Source: Tetracladium setigerum | Taxonomy: Eukaryota; Ascomycota; Leotiomycetes; Helotiales | Assembly (NCBI GenBank): GCA_031472005.1 | Contig: PZJY01000001.1 | Coordinates: forward strand, 868,001 to 932,000 | DNA: 64,000 bases | Direction of reading: 5' to 3' | Shown here: positions 55,108 through 64,000 of the stretch, in pieces | Numbering within the stretch: the stretch's first letter is position 1 | Layout of the letters: each line of letters opens with the position of its first letter | The notes under the pieces: model-generated | What the model was told of the DNA's origin: nothing | Seen by the model: the letters and a program-made list of their open reading frames with translations, nothing else | The model's database searches: none | Made by a program: the position numbers and the translations under genes

Positions 55108-56008
55108 TCAAAAGACCAGGACGCCAAAATATTGAAACTCCTGCACAACCATCTTTCCGGTTTGCCACAAAAACCCACCCACAGTCTTTCTTTCTAATTT
55201 CCTGTGAATTGCAATGTCTTCGTGGGCATTAGACATTCTGTAGAGGGTTTTTGAGCAGATTTGACGTTTGACGGCATCTCCTCCCGAGAGTGGCACAAGA
55301 AGAAAGACTCTGGCGCGCGTCCCAAGTGTTCTACATACTTCCAATACTGCATGAACTTCTTCGTCTGTATGTAGACATTCTGATCTTCCCTTTTTTTGAA
55401 CCCGAAAAGATCCCTAGCTCCAATTGTTGATCTCCATCATTGTAGTACAGAGGCTTTTCGCTTTCATGCTTCTCACACATAAAAAGCTCATAAGGCATCA
55501 CGCACTTATGTGATTTATCCAGGCCGGACTTGAATCTTTGGAAGCATTTTGCGAACTTTGCTCTGTCACTGGGCTTAATATAGAAACGATCATATCTGAT
55601 AAACTCGGGGGTTGTCAACCGGTCGTGTAACGCTTGGTAACACTCATCAAAGCTTTTTTCACACTCCTCGCTATGGTCATGGTTGTAATCCAGATTCCAA
55701 CTGTGAACACGCTTCCGCCTGTGATATCGATCTTCAGGTGACAACTCCTGTGCCATCTTCTCAAGACTCCACATTATGTCATCGATATCATCCGTTTTGT
55801 TGAAGGCATTCTGTTGCGTGATACAATTCCATACTCCAAAGATGAAGACGCAACTCGTGGCTTCAATATCCCTCCTATAGTGCCAATTCGGATTGCCCGA
55901 TGCGGCCTTGAGATGCCCTATTGCTGTCTGTAGCACCCCGATGTCAAGATCGTCTTTAGCCTTGAAATAAATGACCTCCGTGAATGGGGTTAAGGATTGT
56001 ATATGCAT
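55108..56008 (-). CDS. Dimeric alpha/beta-barrel-like (ABM-like) protein, apparent frameshift
   Basis: The first ATG is at 56008 (MHIQSLTPFTEVIYFKAKDD). The N-terminal about 80 residues (TEVIYFKAKDDLDIGVLQTA, NWHYRRDIEATSCVFIFGVW) resemble fungal antibiotic-monooxygenase-type ferredoxin-like barrels: strand, helix, a Trp/Tyr-rich strand, then V.IFGVW. The frame ends early at 55331 in an unnatural Arg/Ser stretch. Removing one A from the seven-A run (plus-strand T7 at 55390-55396) gives GIFSGSKKGRSECLHTDEEV followed by HAVLEVCRTLGTRARVFLLV and a stop at 55108-55110. That makes 299 residues, with strand-like ARVFLLVPL and GKMVVQEFQYFGVLVF. Fold assignment is tentative; enzymatic activity is unknown. 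Confidence 0.6.
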
Positions 56009-56989
56009 TGCTTGTGGTAAAACTGGGTTGGTGTGTCGATTGGAATCGGCGAAGGTATCCTTTAGGAGCGGCTGGCTCAAAGATATGTGGTGTATGATTG
56101 TGCAGTCGAAGTGTTGTTATGGATGGGACGAGAATTGGATTTGGAGAAATGTGGTGAAGCCGAGAACCAAAGAAGGTGAGCTTTGAGCGATGGTATTTGT
56201 TGATAGACGATGTAAACGATGTTGATGTTGGTAAAGGATGTGGTGATTCTGGATGAGTAAGATGCCTTGGGAAGAAGAGAAGAGCTCCGAGATTCTCCAA
56301 GTTCAAGAGATATAGCTCACAGCAAGGTGGGAAGTCGCATCTGATAGCTTTCAGCTCCTCATAAGACAGTTCCGGCATGAGCAGGACGAGGGCGACTGCC
56401 ACAAGACGAATAGAATTCCAAAGTCAAAATATCTCTTTCCAAATCAGTGAAAGAAAGCAAGCATTGTGCACCACTGAGCGATGAACTCCAATGATAGCAA
56501 GGACCAGACGAATAGCTCAGTCATCATGTGAGGTTAGGTGCATACGACTTTCCCCAATTGACATCCGAAGGTCACCAAACTCTTGTCCAATTTGGAATAG
56601 CAGGAGCTACAATTACTCCACTTGAATATTGCAGCTTCTCTAATTGTGCAAACTATTGCAATAGCAGAAAAATGGTAGCCTATGTAGCCACAGGAAATAC
56701 GAAATACCACAAACAGAAGGACGGCGGCGGAAGACGCATCAGAAACGAGACGTTGAAATCTAGAGTCGAAAGAATCAGTAGACCTGAAGAGATAATTGCT
56801 TTACTTTGGTATTTGCATGCAGCTCTTCCGCAACTGCAGAATTCCATGTATCATTTATATGAGACATGCCTCTGTTTGACGCCTTGTCATGAAGAAATCA
56901 TTAACATAATTCCCTTCCCCTCATGCAATTCCCAAGCAAACCAAACAGCAAAACCAGCTATCACTTCAGTCCCTCATTCCTGGTTGGAT
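56009..56989. other. Intergenic region with unsupported ORFs
   Basis: Promoter side of the barrel-like gene and 3' side of eL38. A 191-codon open frame (56528-57103, no ATG at its start) overlaps eL38 antisense and has no recognisable character, so I do not call it. Confidence 0.5.
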
Positions 56990-57536
56990 TTATGCGACTC
57001 GCTTTCCCTTGGCGTTCTTCTTTGGGGTATCGTTGATGGTGAGTCCTGCAATGGTCCAAGGTCAGTAAGAGAGATCCTTCGGTGTGGTATTTCGTGCAAG
57101 TGAGAGCCCGCCTGTGATCTCCGTGGGAAACATACCGGGAGGTAGCGACTGCTTGAGCTTCTCAACCTTCTCGGAATCCTTCAAGACAAGGGTGTACAAG
57201 TGTCGTTGGCATCGGACCTTGAACTTGACTTGCGATGACTTCTTGTTGCGCTTGATGCGAGCAGCTGCAATTCCCATCAGTCTCTCTCTTCCACTGCCAA
57301 TCCCTCATTCATCCATCTGTCCAAATATTCCCATCCTGTTCCACCTCATAGATCCTCCAACCCTAATCAATCTCGGAGTAGGAAAGTAAACGTACACGAA
57401 GCATCCTTGCGTCTGGCAATCTCGATGAACTATAACACCAACACCTAATTAGCTTCCAATTCGGGCGTAAAATCCTCAAATTATAGTGTTAGATGGGCAG
57501 ACTAACGTTCTTGATGTCGGAAATTTCGCGAGGCAT
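56990..57536 (-). CDS. rpl38: 60S ribosomal protein eL38
   Basis: Four exons (57507-57536, 57396-57429, 57136-57264, 56990-57045) total 249 nt and 82 residues, matching the family length. The sequence MPREISDIKN, FIEIARRKDASSARIKRN, VKFKVRCQRHLYTLVLKD and SEKVEKLKQSLPPG is diagnostic. The first exon is 30 nt. The second donor is best placed at GTACGT (57395), which gives DASSARIKR; a GT two bases earlier would break the frame. Many early introns are typical of fungal ribosomal protein genes. The ATG lies 421 bp from the divergent microexon gene. Confidence 0.95.
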
Positions 57537-57957
57537 TTTGGCGGTTTTTGTCGAGGGTGTCTGGGTTGAGAGGTATTTCGAAGTTGCAAATTGACGATGG
57601 GGAAGGGGAAATTTCGCGCGGCGGTTGTGGGATGCTTAGTCAGGTGCACTCGGTTGTCTCGATAAGGATTCGGACTAGCGCGATAAGAAATCGTGGCGTT
57701 GTCTCCTGGTGTGGCTGTGACGCGGCTTTCTGAACGACCTCAAATACCACATGTGTTCTGAATCTGAAATTGTATCCCTTTCAAAAATTCAAAAAATTAT
57801 TTTGATATTACCACTGCTTACGAGTTTACCACGGACCCTAAGCCTTCAGCATTCCATCTATAAATTGCGGTTGCGAGAGTGCATAGAGCCCTTCTCCATC
57901 CGATCGACTTTTGATACACCTCTGCCTGACAGGTGATCAATATCCTCGAAAATCAAA
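57537..57957. promoter_or_regulatory. Divergent promoter eL38 / small membrane-like protein
   Basis: 421 bp between two outward-facing ATGs, with GC-rich sequence on the eL38 side and pyrimidine-rich sequence before 57958. No specific element is identified. Confidence 0.5.
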
Positions 57958-58520
57958 ATGCCGACCCCTTTGGACAAGGCTTTACATTCTAAGGTTCGTA
58001 CCTTTCTCCTCCAGATATGATCTCACAGTCTAACTATTTGCAGAATACTTTCCTTGGTACGTTCTCCCACCAAGCGCCCACCAGCTCTCCGAACAAAGTC
58101 GAAAGCCGAGTGAGTGTACCAAAAGTGAAAGTACTAACTTGTAATTCCTCCAGCCTTCTCGGGAATTGTCACAGCCGTAGCGGTGTGGTCAATATGGGGT
58201 CAAGATATGTTTCCCAAGGAAGCTGATCCAACCGGAGGTATGGTCTGGCATCGAGATGCCAAGGCATCCCAATCTCAATCATATCAATTCTAATGGTCCA
58301 CAGATCCTGAGAAATGGAGCCACGAAGAATTACGAAGATGGCTGGCAGCAGTGAGTTAAATATCTATTTGTGTGGAAATCAACATAAAGTGACTGTATGC
58401 GGGGCATGGAATGCTAACTTTTACCTCTCAATACAGAGAAATCTACACCCCAACTCGAAAGATACAAAGGAAGAACTGCTTGAGCGAGTAAAGGCGAATT
58501 TGAGAACCCCAAGAGCGTAA
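57958..58520 (+). CDS. Conserved small protein (87 aa) in five exons with a 13-nt microexon
   Basis: Exons 57958-57993, 58044-58056, 58154-58237, 58304-58350 and 58437-58520 sum to 264 nt. The product starts MPTPLDKALHSKNTFLAF. A hydrophobic segment follows (SGIVTAVAVWSIWG), probably one membrane helix, then QDMFPKEADPTG and a C-terminal helical part EKWSHEELRRWLAARNLHPN, DTKEELLERVKANLRTPRA. The latter resembles a SAP-like or STE/LEM-like helix-extended-helix. I recognise it as a conserved small fungal protein of unknown function. All junctions are GT-AG and keep phase. The second exon has just 13 nt, encoding NTFL plus one base. Confidence 0.8.
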
Positions 58521-58932
58521 ATGGTGGTTTATGCATGTTTTAGGGGGTGTACTTTGCATGAAATTTTATTGTTTTGAAGTGTTACCCTTAGAAGATGGTG
58601 GTGATACACGAGGACTTCGGGTTAATATCTTATATTCAACGCAATATGCATCGAGAGGCCATCTAGGCAATATCTGTTGTACATCGTGAAAGAAAAACCA
58701 TGCTTTTTGTTGTCTGCAATCCTATAATTCGCCAGATTGGAAATCCTTCGACGAGAACACCCTCAAACCGAACCCACGCACCCGGCACTAAAAATATAAT
58801 ATTCGCCTCGCTACTGAAGGAAAGAGAATTACCGGTGAGAAGAGGAATGGAGAATTTGGCTGGAGATCTAAGCATGACTCTGCCCAAATTGTATTCAACC
58901 GCCAGGTCGCAGAATCAGGCCGTTTAATTCTT
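58521..58932. other. Convergent 3' region
   Basis: 412 bp between two stop codons. The short ORFs inside have no protein character. Confidence 0.6.
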
Positions 58933-59887
58933 CTAGCTGTTTTGTAAAGCATTGATTTTCTCCTGCAGACATTAGTCGGATACTTTACTTTAGAGCTATT
59001 GAACTTACCAAAAGCTCATCATTCTTTCGCTCTAGCCTCTCTGTCTCTAGCCGCGTCTTCTTGATCTGCAGCTTGTGTTAGCTTTAGGTTGACAAGAGCT
59101 GTAGATCCGGTTAACAAACCTCGAGTTTTGTCTGATTAATCGACGTAGCACGCGCGTAATCTTTTTCGAGCTCTTGGTTTCTCTTCTTTGCAGCCTCAAG
59201 TCTTGCATTGACAGCCAGTAACTCCAGTGCGATATCATCCCTGGTCTCAACTGCCATTGGATTACCCGCCTTGCTCACACGTTTTCGCGGCTCCTCAATA
59301 TGGATTTCAGTATCGCTAATGCTTAGAGTCTTTCTCTTTCTGGCTACAGATGCGAGAACTTCTTTAGGAGGAGCAAAATCCCCTCCATCAGAAATGTAGA
59401 CCTCACTTTCGGCGATTGGCTCATACGTTGGGAAGTTGCTGTCAACGGCTACACGCTCGAGTGGAGGGATAACAGGTGAAACCAAGTTAATGTTGAGACC
59501 AGAATCCTCAGAGATATCCAGTACCATATCCTCAGCCATTAATGCAGTTCTCTTGGCGTGTGGAGGACTTATGGAGACGAGTCTAGATAAGGGCTGAGTG
59601 GTGATTTTGGAGGGCGTGCTTTGTGACTCGCGAACTTGGGGCGGCGAGGCAAATTGGGGGTCTTTGGCTTTCTTCGATGGGATTTTCTCTGCTTCCAATC
59701 CAAGATCTCGCTTGACCCATCCCAAATAAGCTGGTGCCTCTGGGGTTCCTGGAAGAGAGAAGAGCTTTTGCTTCTTCGGCGTGAAAAGATTTGACCATTT
59801 AGCATCTCCCATTTCGGGAGTGTTGTTTGCAGAGGTACTCTCGGACCCGATAATGCTATCCCCTTTTTCATCATCGTCTTCATCATT

Positions 59888-59920
<33 letters not shown>

Positions 59921-60910
59921 GCCCGGGTCTGCCGTCTCGTCATCATTCGGATCCTCGGTGCCTTCACGTTTGGTGTTTATGCCCTTTATAGTTCCTTTCC
60001 CTTCAGCCTTGCTCTCACCTGAAGGTCCCGATAGTGTGTGTCTTTGGCCCTCTGTAACACTCCCTGGTAGGGGGTAATCCGGGATATCTCCGAATTTGTT
60101 GAGAGCTCGCAGGTCTGACGTTGAACAAAGCTTGAAAACGAGTGTAGCCACGACTTGGTATTCGGAAGTGTACGATCTTTGGTTTTTCTCTTTTGTCGTC
60201 TTTGAGACTTTATTTCCATCAATCAAACTTCATACATAATTAGCTATGTCAATTCCTTTGAGACTCCATGCTTACTCGATTTCCATTGAAGTTGATGGCT
60301 TGCCGTTCTGGCAGCCGTTATTGTTAGGAACTTGCTTCCATGTGGCATATTTTTCAAAATCAGGATATCTCGCTGCTTCTGATTCAGCTTTAGGGTCAGC
60401 AGTAGAGGATTGCTGTTTTTGAAAGAGTTGTACGATAATGCTACCAACGTCAGTTGAAGAAGAAGGGTCGCCTGCCTTGAGGTCTGTGGAGCGAATGTTA
60501 GCGTAAGAGAAAAAAAGGATCAAATGCTCAAGCTTACTATCACTCTTGTCGCGAGCCTTGACTTGCATCAGCGACGTCTTCAATCCCCCACGACGTCCGC
60601 CTGTTCTGAGACCCATGTATAGAACACGCTTGACAGCGGCACGTAGGTGCCCGCTAGACTTCTCAGAAGCGACTGAATATCGTCGGATGCCATCGATGAC
60701 CACATCAACCAAGTCAACAGATAATGCATTGAGTGCCAAAGTAAGTGAGATTATGTCCTCTGCAGCGGTTTGCACATAGCAGGACACAATGCTTCCCTCT
60801 TTCTCCAAGCCGTACTCGTTGAGTTCTTGCTTTCCATCAGAAGATAAGAGATACACATGACCCTTGATTCTGGCGCCATTTGTATCGAGGAGACCCAGTG
60901 GCAGCTTCAT
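58933..60910 (-). CDS. Unknown 593-aa protein, DUF7918-like N-terminus, poly-Asp tract, C-terminal coiled coil
   Basis: Five exons: 60538-60910, 60276-60483, 59120-60227, 59009-59071 and 58933-58962 (1782 nt). The N-terminal about 200 residues (VYLLSSDGKQELNEYGLEKE, GSIVSCYVQTAAEDIISLTL, LVDVVIDGIRRYSVASEKSS, GSIIVQLFQKQ) resemble the beta-rich DUF7918-type fungal domain; this is tentative. A disordered middle holds an 11-residue Asp run followed by mixed acidic residues, and Ser/Pro motifs (FTPKKQKLFSLPGTPEAP, RESQSTPSKITTQPLS). A basic stretch RKRKTLS and RKRVSK may be nuclear signals. The C-terminus is coiled coil (ELLAVNARLEAAKKRNQELE, TRLETERLERKNDELL). The 54-nt intron at 60484-60537 is frame-neutral; splicing is preferred from GTAAGC, GCTAAC and CACAG. 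Function unknown. Confidence 0.72.
59885..59920 (+). repeat. ATC/GAT trinucleotide microsatellite (poly-Asp codons)
   Basis: About eleven uninterrupted ATC units on the plus strand read as GAT (Asp) in the minus-strand gene. It is likely length-polymorphic. Confidence 0.9.
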
Positions 60911-62027
60911 CTTAGTGCTTGGATATTGATCTCGTGGTGTTTGCGATAAGTGAGTATCGATTCGGAACCTGGAGAATGTTGCCGATGGGGCAGATGATGA
61001 AATGGTATTCTGTGAGCGGATCTCAGAACGACTTTAGAAGTGATTGCTAACGATGAGTTGAATGTTGGAGATATAGCTGGAGATGGAGGTTGAGATGTCT
61101 GTTCCAGCACACTTGATCATCGAGAGAAACTGAAATTAAAGTAGGAAGAAGCAGTGATCTAATGGAAGCGACCTCCTTTTCAAGAACGCATCTCGTGGTT
61201 CAGTTTGCTGAAGATGGAGGTGAAAAGGACTCAGTTTCAGCAATCAAAAGAAGTTGTAGCATCACCTTTATTTGATCTCCTCACTTATGGTAAAAGAATT
61301 AGGTACTGGATAAAATTTAGCGTACAGACACTCAACCATAAATATGACGAAAGGCATTTAAATTCGGTCTCACTATCTTGACAAGAGGATAGACACGTTG
61401 GCATCCACACTCCTGAGTAAATATAATGAAAAGGGGGCGAAGTCCCTCTCTTCCAACAACTCAAATAGCCCTCAAAAGCGACATTTTATCCTCATGTGAA
61501 ATGAGCAGGAGTATAATTTCTGATGTGAATCAATATGGTTCGTACAATCGAGAAAACCAACTGTTAAGACGATCGGAGAAATATTGTTTTGAAGTGATTG
61601 AAAGAAATGCAAGCAAATAGACTAAGAGCAAGCAAATTAATCCTGCCATTAATTCTAAAGGGAATCTAGCGGATACTTTACAGCATTGTTACAGACTATT
61701 CAGAGAGTCAAATAAAGCTCAGATACGTGCCAAAGGGTGTGCAGAGCAAGTGTTTGGTCCTTTCAAATTGGTGTACGGCTCCGACCCGGATTGAGTTTTT
61801 GAAAGTTATTGGACAAAGTGACCTGCGAAGTGGGTGGTTGACATGGCAATATCATGTTTGATGTAGTATATTGTTCAGTCTCTTTGGCCCATATGTGTGG
61901 CACAGTTATAAGCTCCAGGCGCTTGTGTATGTTCCGTGGAGGCGAAAGATGCACCAAAGACGCATCTGATCGTAAAAGGGTGGCCATAATCCCCTTCGCT
62001 CTTTGAATCCTTCTCCAATTAAGATCA
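60911..62027. other. 1.1-kb intergenic region
   Basis: Promoter side of the 593-residue gene and 3' side of mtr2. Only short ORFs without coding character (for example 61426-61620). No repeat or RNA gene is recognised. Confidence 0.55.
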
Positions 62028-62594
62028 TCAAAGAACGACTCTAAAAGTCTGGCTCTGTATTAACCACCTTCGTCCCTTCTTGTTTGCCTTGGGTCCCTGA
62101 GTCTCCCAATTCGGTACCAGGAGAACAGAGTCAGTAAAGCCTCTGACTTCTCCCTCGTCATCCTCGCCGAAGTATTTTACACTCCCACTAACCATGACAA
62201 CCATGCTCATCTTCCTCCCATCCTTAGCAGGTCCAGACGTTCCTTCTGGAGCTCCAACAGTGTAGTTCCTATTCACAACTTGGCAATCGTAGGCTTGAAC
62301 ATCGTAATGACACTTTTCAATCTTCTTTTCAAATATCTCTTGAAGGGCTGCGGGGTCTGCAACTACGGCACCATTGAGGGTGATGTCAACTTTGCAGGTG
62401 TCGGTTGGTTTGAGGTAGAAATTTGTGAGGGATGCTCGAGCATGCGGATTATTGAGAGCCGGGTAGAAAGCTTCAACGAATGCTTGTGCGGCTGTTGTTC
62501 TTTAGTATGAGCTTTCAAACAGGAGGGAGTTAAGGTACTAACTCTCCGTTGCAACCTTGACTTCAATGTCTTCAGTAACGATGGCCTCGGCCAT
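62028..62594 (-). CDS. mtr2: mRNA export factor Mtr2 (NTF2-like)
   Basis: Exons 62543-62594 and 62028-62491 (donor GTTAGT, acceptor AACAG) give 171 residues, close to yeast Mtr2 (184). The NTF2-like fold is visible: AQAFVEAFYPALNNPHARAS, LTNFYLKPTDTCKVDITLNG, FEKKIEKCHYDVQAYDCQVV, KMSMVVMVSGSVKYFG and GRRWLIQSQTFRVVL. Mtr2 pairs with Mex67 to carry mRNA and pre-ribosomal subunits through the nuclear pore. The ATG sits 242 bp from the divergent msm1 start. The call rests on motif order as I know it from filamentous fungal Mtr2. Confidence 0.85.
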
Positions 62595-62836
62595 TTTGGA
62601 ATTTGTTCAGGTATGGCGATATCTCCGTTTAAGGACCAGGCAGGTTGTAAAGTACGATGGGAACATAGACACCCATCTAAGGTTGTTCGGAAAATAGATT
62701 GTGATGGGGGAGGAATTATTTGATGAAGAGACAAACAAGCTGGGAAAGTTTCAGCCTTGCAGGACTTGGCGCGCCGCCTCACCTGATGGAAATCCCGAGC
62801 ACTGCTCAACTCCCTCAACCTTCAGTCTCGAAAGCC
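62595..62836. promoter_or_regulatory. Bidirectional promoter mtr2 / msm1
   Basis: Only 242 bp lie between the chosen start codons. If the upstream in-frame ATG at 62723 is used for msm1, the shared region shrinks to about 130 bp. Confidence 0.6.
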
Positions 62837-64000
62837 ATGAAACCTCGAATATCATCCGCGAGTTTTTCGCGCCAATTGAGACCGACTTTGCAGAAGCAAT
62901 GGAAGAAAACTTGGATCTGCCACTCATGTAGGACGGAAATATCGCCTTGGGCGCGTTCCATCAGCTCATCCGTTGCTGTGGACAAGCCTTACTATGTCAC
63001 AACTCCAATATTCTACGTGAATGCTGGTGAGAACACAGTGGGCTAGTTATTTCCAGGTACTTTAGCTAACTACAATCTAAGCTCCTCATGTCGGACATTT
63101 CTATACCATGGTACTTACGGATATCCTCAAACGATGGCAAGTCTTGAAGGGCAAGAACGCCATCTTATGTACGGGCACCGACGAGCACGGTATGAAGATT
63201 CAGCGAGCAGCCGAAGTGGCCGGCATTCCACCGCAAGAGTTCTGCGATTCAACTGCAGAAACGTTTAAAGCTTTGGCGAAACGAGCAAGCCTTTCTAACG
63301 ATCATTTTGTACGGACGACCGATGAGGACCACAAAGAAGCTGTGCAATACTTCTGGCATCTGCTCAGAGAAAGGGGTCTTATCTATGAGTCAAAACATGA
63401 AGGCTGGTACAGTGTCAGCGATGAGACATACTACCCGGAGTCGACAATCGAAAAGAAAATCAATCCATTGACAGGACGGATTTTGATGGCATCACAGGAA
63501 ACTGGCAGTGAAGTCGAGTGGACCTCCGAAATGAATTATCATTTCCGGCTATCAGCGTTCAAAGACCAGCTGCTTGAATTTTACAAACAGAATCCTCAAT
63601 TCGTGGTCCCCGTCTCGAGGATGAATGATGTTGTGAAGTGGGTTTCGGAGGGGTTAGAGGACTTGTCAATCTCAAGGCCGATCAAGAGATTAACTTGGGG
63701 CATTCCCGTCCCTGGTGATGAGGGTCAGACTATATACGTGTGGCTTGATGCCCTCATCAACTACATTACTAAGGCGGGATACCCTTGGGCCCCAGGAAAC
63801 GAAACTGCAGGTGGCTGGCCAGCAGATGTGCAAGTGATTGGAAAAGATATCGTCCGATTTCATTGTATCTACTGGCCAGCTTTCTTGCTCGCCTTGAATA
63901 TGGAACCACCAAAGCAGATTCTCACTCATGCTCACTGGACTTTGAACCACCGAAAGATGGCCAAATCCACAGGCAATGTTGTGAACCCCTTCTTTGCTAT
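62837..64000 (+). CDS. msm1: Mitochondrial methionyl-tRNA synthetase, 3' end outside window
   Basis: Exons 62837-63026 and 63082 to beyond the window. It charges mitochondrial tRNA-Met. The presequence MKPRISSASFSRQLRPTLQK...WARSISSSVAV is Arg/Ser-rich. Catalytic-core motifs: YYVTTPIFYVNAAPHVGHFY (HIGH-like HVGH, 66-69), LCTGTDEHGMKIQRAAE, EWTSEMNYHFRLS, ISRPIKRLTWGIPVP, YVWLDALINYIT, VIGKDIVRFHCIYWPAFL and KMAKS (355-359), a KMSKS variant. An in-frame ATG at 62723 would add 38 residues; the one at 62837 directly begins the presequence. The anticodon-binding domain should follow beyond 64000. No frame break in the visible part. Confidence 0.94.

Noticed and set aside
55956..56402. 148-codon minus-strand ORF overlapping the start of the barrel-like gene
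   Set aside because: It overlaps the better-supported frame, and its Pro/Ser/His-rich product looks like noncoding translation.
56528..57103. 191-codon plus-strand open frame
   Set aside because: No ATG at its start, no recognisable motifs, and it overlaps the eL38 gene antisense.
59569..59967. Met/Arg-rich antisense-frame ORF
   Set aside because: It is a shadow of the ATC repeat and of the 593-residue gene in another frame.

Overview
The window is nuclear DNA of a filamentous ascomycete (Pezizomycotina). Genes are compact and interrupted by short introns of about 40-110 bp, mostly GTAAGT/GTATGT...CAG with CTAAC-type branch sites. The gene content is typical of that group: RTA1-like membrane proteins, EIS1, recyclin, a zipper-less bZIP, INO80 subunit Ies1, an NTF2-like Mtr2 and nuclear-encoded mitochondrial proteins. 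Leotiomycetes (Helotiales) is my best guess, but that is inference from overall look. I found no tRNA, rRNA, transposon, CRISPR or viral element.

Layout. 1-10.4 kb is the accessory-looking part. It holds the 3' end of a 2EXR/F-box-like gene, two RTA1-like membrane proteins, a secreted protein resembling a bacterial Fe3+ ABC solute-binding protein, and a secreted pepsin-fold protein whose two active-site motifs are both degenerate. 11.3-15.1 kb carries mevalonate kinase (erg12) and the protein farnesyl/geranylgeranyltransferase alpha subunit, early and late steps of isoprenoid use. 16-24.4 kb holds a secreted FAD/BBE oxidoreductase, a hexose-type MFS transporter and a Siw14-like tyrosine phosphatase, separated by long noncoding stretches. 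25.2-43.5 kb is dense housekeeping: eis1, an Sfk1/Frag1/DRAM-type membrane protein, thioredoxin-PITH protein, CDK7/Kin28, recyclin-1, an Irc20/SHPRH-type SNF2-RING protein and mitochondrial ribosomal protein mS41. 43.5-50 kb is sparse, with one bZIP-like gene. 50-64 kb holds ies1, an R/D/G-rich protein, a dimeric alpha/beta-barrel-like protein, ribosomal protein eL38, an 87-residue protein in five exons including a 13-nt microexon, a 593-residue unknown, mtr2 and the 5' part of mitochondrial methionyl-tRNA synthetase, cut by the window end.

Divergent pairs sharing short promoters are txl1/kin28, irc20/mS41, eL38/microexon gene and mtr2/msm1.

The most striking global feature is about thirteen apparent one-base reading-frame breaks in otherwise intact, mostly conserved genes, usually inside or next to short homopolymers. 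In each affected gene the exon sum becomes a multiple of three once the breaks are allowed for. Uncorrected sequencing or assembly indels are the likeliest cause; genuine gene decay is the alternative. Exon coordinates below were derived by eye from splice signals and frame continuity.
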